From Armigeres subalbatus (taxonomy: Eukaryota > Arthropoda > Insecta > Diptera > Culicidae), in the NCBI RefSeq assembly GCF_024139115.2, contig NC_085140.1, forward strand, positions 336,661,099 to 336,725,098: 64,000 nt of DNA. Direction: 5' to 3'. This document shows, piece by piece, positions 58,612 to 64,000 of the stretch. The stretch's first letter is position 1; each line of letters starts with the position of its first letter. Under the pieces are notes generated by a model. It was not told the origin of the DNA and did no database searches. It was given only the letters and a program-made list of their open reading frames with translations. The translations under genes and the position numbers were made by a program.

Positions 58612-58983
58612 GGTAGCGCCGGGTGGAGTTCATCAGGAGGTCGGAATGTTCGATTGGTTGCTTGATGATCAGCAGGAGTCCAGGAGGAGCTGTGGCTGGA
58701 GACAGGAGCTGGTCGGCAGTGCATCGAGAGGCAGGAGAGGTACAAGCATCGGAGTCGAGCCATTTGTACAGACGCATGTGTTGGAGAGGTTGTCGTACAA
58801 ACTTTGGAGTGTGGACGATTTGTAACAGATTGGGCCAGGTTTCGGCGAGGAAGAGCTCAGGGCTAGAGGCTCGGTGTTTGGACGAGCGAAGAATGTTGTG
58901 AGGCATCCACACTAAGGAGGAGTGTTGGAATTCCAGATAGTGTGGGGCACCTCGGTGTCGACGGAAAATTTGTAGAAAGCAGG
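58612..58983 (+). mobile_element. 3' end of a copia-like LTR element with start of its 3' LTR
   Basis: AAGGAGGAG (58914-58922), a short polypurine tract, directly precedes TGTTGGAATTCCAGATAGTG, which matches the LTR start at 28957. Homology to that LTR continues to about 58983 (CCTCGGTGTCGACGGAA) and then ends, so the LTR is truncated. The region 58612-58913 is non-coding as read. Confidence 0.55.
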
Positions 58984-59602
58984 GGTGGCATTGCGCATCT
59001 CGATTCGAACGAAATTCTTTCGAATCGAACATGTTTGGCATTACGGCTTTCGATTCGATCTCGAAAACGACTCATGGTTAGAGTATGCTCGAGGAGGTAC
59101 AAGAATAACGAGATGTTTTGGCATTATGGAAACTCGATAGCACACTGAAAAACGACTCAAGTCGAATGAAAAACACTCGTCACCTTTATAGCTTTCGAAT
59201 GTTGTTCGAGAGTAATTTCTTGCTGAAAGTTAAATTTAGAATTAAAAGAATAACAGTTGTGCGCTATGCTATTGCAGAAAGGTCACAAATACTATACACA
59301 AAACCCAGATTAATCCATCTAGCGGTGACGATGCCTTTCTCGAATCAATCGTTTGGTTTCGCCTTAGTGTGATACACATCATATATAAATTGCCTACATT
59401 ACGGCTCTTGCAAACGCTGTATACTGCCCCTATTCGCATAAGCGTCCCATGTCAGTTTTCTTCAACTTGAGAAATATGCCGTTGAATTTTTCAAACTCGT
59501 TTTACATGGAGAAATACAAAAAAAAATCTTTATCTGTATACATTGCTGTGGAACTATTAAATGGACCATAATTATATTTATATGGCTGACCGTGGAAATC
59601 CG
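58984..59602. other. No recognised gene
   Basis: Contains TTCGATTCGA-type inverted words near 59000-59060 and AT-rich spacer. No exon was recognised. Confidence 0.35.
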
Positions 59603-59605
59603 TTA

Positions 59606-59974
59606 GGGTCTGTTCAAATATTACGTAACGCAATAGGGGGTGGGGGGTTGTTTTATTTTTGTTACGATTTGTTACGAAAAATATAGGGGGTGGGGTCCTT
59701 CGAGAAATTGTTACGCGTAACAATTGAGATTTTTTTTTAAATTTTTCAAAAAATAGTTATTGTCGTCAAAATAGCATAAAACACACAAAAAATAATAATT
59801 TATTGTATCGTGGTTCAAATTCTACCAAAAACAAGATTTTTTCAAAAAAATGTATTTGTTACGCGTTACGCATAGGGGTGGGGGTAGTTCTAAATTTTGT
59901 TACAGATTGTTACGAGGGGGTGGAGGGTTCTTAAAAACAACGTTTTTCGCGTTACGTAATATTTGAACAGACCC
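59606..59974. mobile_element. Harbinger-like MITE, G-rich
   Basis: GGGTCTGTTCAAATATTACG at the left and its exact inverse CGTAATATTTGAACAGACCC at the right, flanked by TTA (59603-59605 and 59975-59977). The interior repeats TTACGCGTTACG/TTGTTACGA and AGGGGGTGGGG words in opposite orientations toward the centre. Confidence 0.8.
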
Positions 59975-60099
59975 TTAGGCTTCAAATCTCGACTTTGTGA
60001 GTACCCAATTTGCGATTAAGCCATGTGCTACGTGTGGCTATGAAGAAAGCGAATTAAAGATAACTTTCGTGTGCTGACTACAAGTACCTAGAGTATAAA

Positions 60100-60216
60100 C
60101 ACTGGCGGAGCCAGCTATTGTTATTTGGTGTGGCACCGCTTGGTACAAGAATAATAGCTGTTGAGAACAATGGTGTGATTGCATCGTGTGGTGCCCCACC
60201 TCTGTCTCCGCCAGTG
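60100..60216. mobile_element. Small hAT-type MITE downstream of Mtp
   Basis: CACTGGCGGAGCCAG at the left and CACTGGCGGAGACAG from the right end, with AGTATAAA duplicated on both sides (60092-60099 and 60217-60224). 117 bp. It lies about 100 bases past the Mtp poly(A) signal. Confidence 0.85.
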
Positions 60217-60318
60217 AGTATAAAGAATGCCATAGCTCAGAGCAAAGTTATACCAGTTTCACCTTCCCAGAACTTTTAAAAAAGTAAGTTTGATACTGAT
60301 TATGTTTAGAAATCTTGT

Positions 60319-60324
60319 TTTATT
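60319..60324 (-). terminator. Poly(A) signal of Mtp
   Basis: AATAAA on the minus strand lies about 200 bases past the Mtp stop codon at 60525. It is the first canonical signal downstream, so the 3' UTR is probably about 220 bases. Cleavage would fall around 60290-60305, before the hAT-like MITE at 60100-60216. Confidence 0.6.
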
Positions 60325-60524
60325 CATTGTTTTACCTTTAACGCAACTGTACAAAATTTTACACCCATGTTTAAACACACTTTCAATTGGTATTCTAGTT
60401 CGAAAATTATTACCACATATCAAAGTCTTTTCAAGTCATCCTAGAAGGTAATTTTTGGAAGCAAAATAGTTGCATTGGTCTCCTGGTGGTGGGACCAATT
60501 CGACATTTTCTTCCTCTTTTGGGA

Positions 60525-63277
60525 TCAGCTTTTGGCAATCAGATTGCACATGTCGTTGTTCTTCTGATTTAAGGCGTGCGTATGACCTGGAATTTTGTAC
60601 ACCATCTTGCTGGTTTGTGTCTTACGGAACTTGCTGCCTGGAATGGAAACCGATTTGTGTACGTTCCGACTGAGAACGCTGTCCGTCTGTTTCAGCTGCA
60701 TGCACAATCGGTTTTCAGACGAGAAGTCTAAGTCCGATGTTAGATGCAGCTGAGGTTCTTGACCAACGTTGAAATTGACGGCCAACGATACGAACGAGGT
60801 GTCCAAGGTAAGACTTCCGGTTACGGCGATCCCAGTACTAAAACAAGACATTTTTCCGTGAAAATTACAGTAGTTTCATAAAACAGAAAGCAAACTTACT
60901 TTTGCTCGACTTTTGAGTGTGCATTCCTTCCCCAAATACTCATCGTCACTTGTCCATTCAGATCAATAGAAATAGCACCCAAGGTGTTCAACTTGACCGA
61001 GACTCCATTTTGTAGTGAGAATCGTTCTTCATTATCCTGAAGTAGGGTAGTTGCTTGATAGGCCGGAGTTGGTTCGGAAGCAGTTCCACTCCAAACGTGT
61101 CCCATGAGTTCTCCTTTACCGTCGAAGAAAACCAATGGCCGTAGAACGGATCCTTGCACTGAAAGTTCCATACCAGCGGTCGATTCAGTATCCTCTTCCA
61201 CTTCCTCATCATCACCGCTGCTAACAAAAGAGGAAAGTCCTCCAGCGAACAGTCCGAGTGTGAACATACTGAACTTCTCTTCACCGACTTCCAAGGCCAG
61301 ATCGACTATACCACGTTTCAAAACTCCTCCGCTCATCTCCTGGAGCGATTCCAATGTTGCATTGAAGGAAGGTACTTTTGAGTAAGTTCGAGTTAGAGCT
61401 GTGGACAACCCCTTGGCACCAAGAATATGGTAATTGCTCAACTGATGATCACGTCGAACTACTTTCTGTAATAGAGCTTCAAAATCCGGACAGCGATCGG
61501 CCAACATACGAAGCTTTTGAAGCAGATACTGTTTTACTTCGTAAGCCTTATCGTTAGATTTCAAGAGTTGAACCAGATGCATTAGTTCTTCGTAATCCGG
61601 TTTAAGGTCCAGAAGGATATCGAGAGCTAGAGCTCTGGCGCTCGAGTCGTATTTTTTGGAAACTTGGAAGAAAATGTCCTCAAATATTGCTTTAAAATCT
61701 TCGTTCCACAGATATACTGAAAATGAACGCAACGCTTTCATAGCCGATACGCTCACCTTAGTGCTGCCTTCTTTAGCAAGTTTGCTCAGAACGTCCAGAG
61801 TTTTAGGCGACTTGAGGTTATGAAGTCCACGAATAAACTTCACCTTGCATCTGTCCTTCTTGCACCAATCCAACTGACTCAACAAAAGGCTCTTAACCTT
61901 CTCGACAATTTCGGTGTCGAAAGAATTTCCTGGCAGCTTGGCATATCGATGGGCTAACGAGCCTAGAGTTTGCAGCAGCGTATCGTAGAACTTATTATTA
62001 TCCGGCTTCTTCTCTGCCAGTTCTAGCAAATCTTCAATGACGGCCTTCTTAGGTCGACTTCCCACGGCTAGCGCCTGCAAGTAACGTTCGGCAAGGAAGA
62101 GGTCTTCATCGGACTCGTACGAAAGCAACGATTTTGCAGCTTTATGCGATTCGACTGTTTGGGTGGCACCTAAGAGATCCAGTAATTGACCTCTATGTTC
62201 TTGCATAGACTTTGCCTTGACGACACGGAGGAAATCTTCCGTCGATGTTTGGCGGGCGTACTCGACCAGCTTGACCAAGGTGGCCGATTGGTCTTGTTTT
62301 CCAATGCGCTCGTTGGTTAGACTCTTTTTGTTATTTTTGACTAATTTAATAAGCTGAAATGAAAAAAGTATATACAGATAAGGTATTAAACTACTGTGAT
62401 ATAGAACATATTATACTAACACTATCACATTTATCGCCTTCGCATTTCGATTCGAAATCTTCCGTTAACAGACCGTATTCCTGTAATGTTAGAGATTTCA
62501 CAACATCATCAACAGACCCTCCCTTAACGGTGTCAACTTTTTGGGATTCTGCCTCAAGCTCCAGCTTCGTCGTAGACTCCAGGAACGCTCCTAAACTATC
62601 GTAGGCATTAACTAAATATTTGACGTAATCCTGCGCTGCAACTTTCTCCAGCGTTCCTTTAGCGCTTACAGTAAAGTCGGCGCTTCTAACTGTTCTCGTC
62701 AAACTTCTCAGTGGATACTCGGTGCGTTCAAAGCGGTTGTCTGCAAACTTACAGTTATTTTTCGCTTTATGATACCGCGTTGACGAGTGAGAAGTGTATT
62801 GCACATCGCAAGTTCCGGATGGATCTTCCTCGACGTATTTCCCATCGAGAAGCTGATACTGGAACAAAGTAGCAACACCCTTCTTGAAATTGGCCAGCGA
62901 AATATCCTCTACTTGTTCAAAGTAGATTTTCTTCACATGTCCCAGATTCCAGTAGACATAGAATGGCGTTGAATCTACTTTAGATAACGTCGTTTTGTGT
63001 TTTACATCGCCCGGAGTAGTGTACAGGATTGGGTTTACGATCTGAAAATAGAAGGTTAACGATAATCCAAATAATGGGCTTTTGCAGTGCTACACAATTG
63101 TAATTACCTTCAACAAGAGTAGTTTGTGTTCATCATCGCCCCAAATGGTGGCAACGTGGACTTTGGCCTTGACGAGGTATCCGAGGCTTTGCGAAGCATT
63201 TCTCGCGTCGCCCACCCGTACTTCGTTCACATAGGTGTACGTTTGCTCCGTGCCTAGTTGGAATGCATCGCCGAATG
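60525..63277 (-). CDS. Mtp: Microsomal triglyceride transfer protein large subunit, 5' partial
   Basis: MTP is the ER-lumen lipid-transfer subunit that pairs with protein disulfide isomerase and loads lipid onto apolipophorin/apoB-type proteins. Four exons read on the minus strand: 63277-63108, 63041-62421, 62353-60900 and 60837-60525. Each acceptor ends in CAG or TAG; donors are GTAATT, GTTAGT and GTAAGT; phases join cleanly for about 851 residues to a TGA stop. The first exon begins inside the N-terminal beta-barrel (FQLGTEQTYTYVNEV), followed by the lipovitellin-like region (GTCDVQY, CEGDKCDS), a long helical domain in the large exon (QSATLVKLVEYAR onward; HNLKSPKTLDVLSKLA), the MTP-like FAGGLSSFVSSGDDE segment, and a C-terminal beta domain (AVTGSLTLDTSF). 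There is no von Willebrand D domain, so this is not vitellogenin or apolipophorin. The family is usually about 880-900 residues, so only the start and signal peptide are missing, on an exon beyond the readable part. The 62421 donor (AGT|GTTAGT) is the least certain junction. Confidence 0.93.
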
Positions 63278-63553
63278 CTGAAATTGTTGGAACATGCAAA
63301 AGATGGTATCAGTAAAGACAAACATGAAAATGACGTGTCTAAATATCATTAACTCGTGAACATGAAACAGTTCAGAAGTTTAGCATGCAGATTTTTGTTA
63401 TTTATAATTCAAGCTTGACACTAAATTAACTCAACAGAACCTAATTCAAATCTTTACTTAATCAAATCTAAACGCAATACAAAATTCTTGTGATGTGAAC
63501 TCGGCTTACAGACAGAAAGACGAACGCGAACAACAACGGACAAGTTTTATTTA
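63278..63553. other. Probable Mtp intron 1 and copia 3' flank, no gene read
   Basis: AT-rich sequence between the first visible Mtp exon (acceptor CAG at 63278-63280, with a short pyrimidine tract TTCCAACAATTTCAG) and the copia stop codon. No exon with a start codon and a signal peptide in the right phase was found here. Confidence 0.5.
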
Positions 63554-64000
63554 TTATCGTCTAATCAACTTGAGGTTCTGGTTTTGAATGAATATTACGA
63601 AAAAGTAAGACATTCCTAGGTTTGATGTCAGCAGTTGGAATTGGGTGGCATCCAGACGCTTCGTGAACAGATCAGCCAGTTGATCACGAGTGCGAATGGA
63701 TTCGACGTTCAGCGTACCTCTCTCGACCAGATGCCGGATGAAGTGATGTTTCACGTTGTTGTGTTCGTTTTATTCTTGCTTTTCGGGTTTTTGCCATGCA
63801 CTCACAGCCACGATTAACCTCGGAAATGATCACCGGGTTGGCAGCAACATGCAGATCTTCCAAGACGCCGCTGAACCATACGGCCTCTGTTGCTGCTGCA
63901 CTAAGAGCAACATACTCCGCTTCGCTTGAGGACATCGACACGGTGGATTGCTTTCTGCTGCTCCACGACATGGTGCACCCATGAAGACGAAACCCACTTA
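63554..64000 (-). mobile_element. Ty1/copia retrotransposon, pol C-terminus (RNase H), frameshifted, runs off the window
   Basis: Reading from the window edge, the minus strand encodes a copia RNase H end: GCTMSWSSRKQSTVSMSSSE, then AEYVALSAAATEAVWFSG, then NRGCECMAK. After a frameshift near 63745-63765 it resumes as KHHFIRHLVERGTLN, TRDQLADLFTKRLD and LTSNLGM, with a stop at 63554. SSSEAEYVALS and KHHFIRH/DQLADLFTK are hallmarks of the copia group. The shift between the two frames means this copy is dead unless it is a sequencing error. It has the same orientation as Mtp and probably lies in Mtp intron 1. A 3' LTR would follow below 63550, but I could not fix its ends. Confidence 0.85.

Noticed and set aside
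60896..62278. Mtp exon 3 read as a stand-alone 460-codon gene
   Set aside because: Its stop TAA is the GTAAGT donor of intron 3, and its upstream sequence is open to a CAG acceptor; the frame continues in exon 4.
1..64000. CRISPR array, operons, bacterial promoters
   Set aside because: No spacer-repeat arrays; introns, SINEs and LINEs show the DNA is animal nuclear DNA.

Overview
The window looks like AT-rich, transposon-packed chromosomal DNA of a culicine mosquito, most likely Aedes. This is an inference from three things: a SINE resembling the Aedes Feilai family (tRNA head, split B box, several copies), RTE/JAM-like and R1-clade LINE remains, and an insect-type microsomal triglyceride transfer protein gene. 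There are no bacterial features, no CRISPR array and no rRNA.

Layout. The only host gene that can be read with confidence is Mtp on the minus strand (60525-63277, four exons with consensus splice sites and a poly(A) signal at 60319-60324). Its signal-peptide exon is not in the window. A Ty1/copia pol fragment (63554 to the window edge) lies upstream of the first visible exon, probably in intron 1.

Everything else recognisable is mobile DNA and its remains: R1-like LINEs at 12.4-15.1 kb and 17.4-19.2 kb (the second split by a SINE), RTE-like LINEs at 30.9-32.2 kb and 37.0-37.7 kb, an EN+RT LINE at 51.9-52.97 kb, LTR pieces at 24.6-25.5, 29.0, 33.8 and 58.6-59.0 kb, a Helitron at 41.5-42.4 kb with two nested MITEs, a broken 3.9 kb DDE-type transposon at 53.4-57.3 kb that splits a SINE, and many MITEs defined by terminal inverted repeats and target-site duplications (8 bp, TA, TTA/TAA).

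Unusual material includes a perfect 123-bp-arm palindrome (44743-44993), several other near-perfect hairpins (5929, 6541, 9512, 52969), a family of three elements with CAGGCCTGGTAGCG-type ends and internal TAGTGAC motifs, a roughly 1.05 kb element with a tRNA-Met-like head and 15-bp target duplications (57546-58596), and three kinds of minisatellite (15.5, 16.1-17.3 and 25.0 kb). Low-repeat stretches at 9.9-12.3 kb and 47.9-49.4 kb may hold regulatory DNA or exons of neighbouring genes, but no complete gene could be read there. Nothing here amounts to a demonstrable new multi-gene system; the best candidates for novelty are the tRNA-headed element, the palindromes and the broken transposon.
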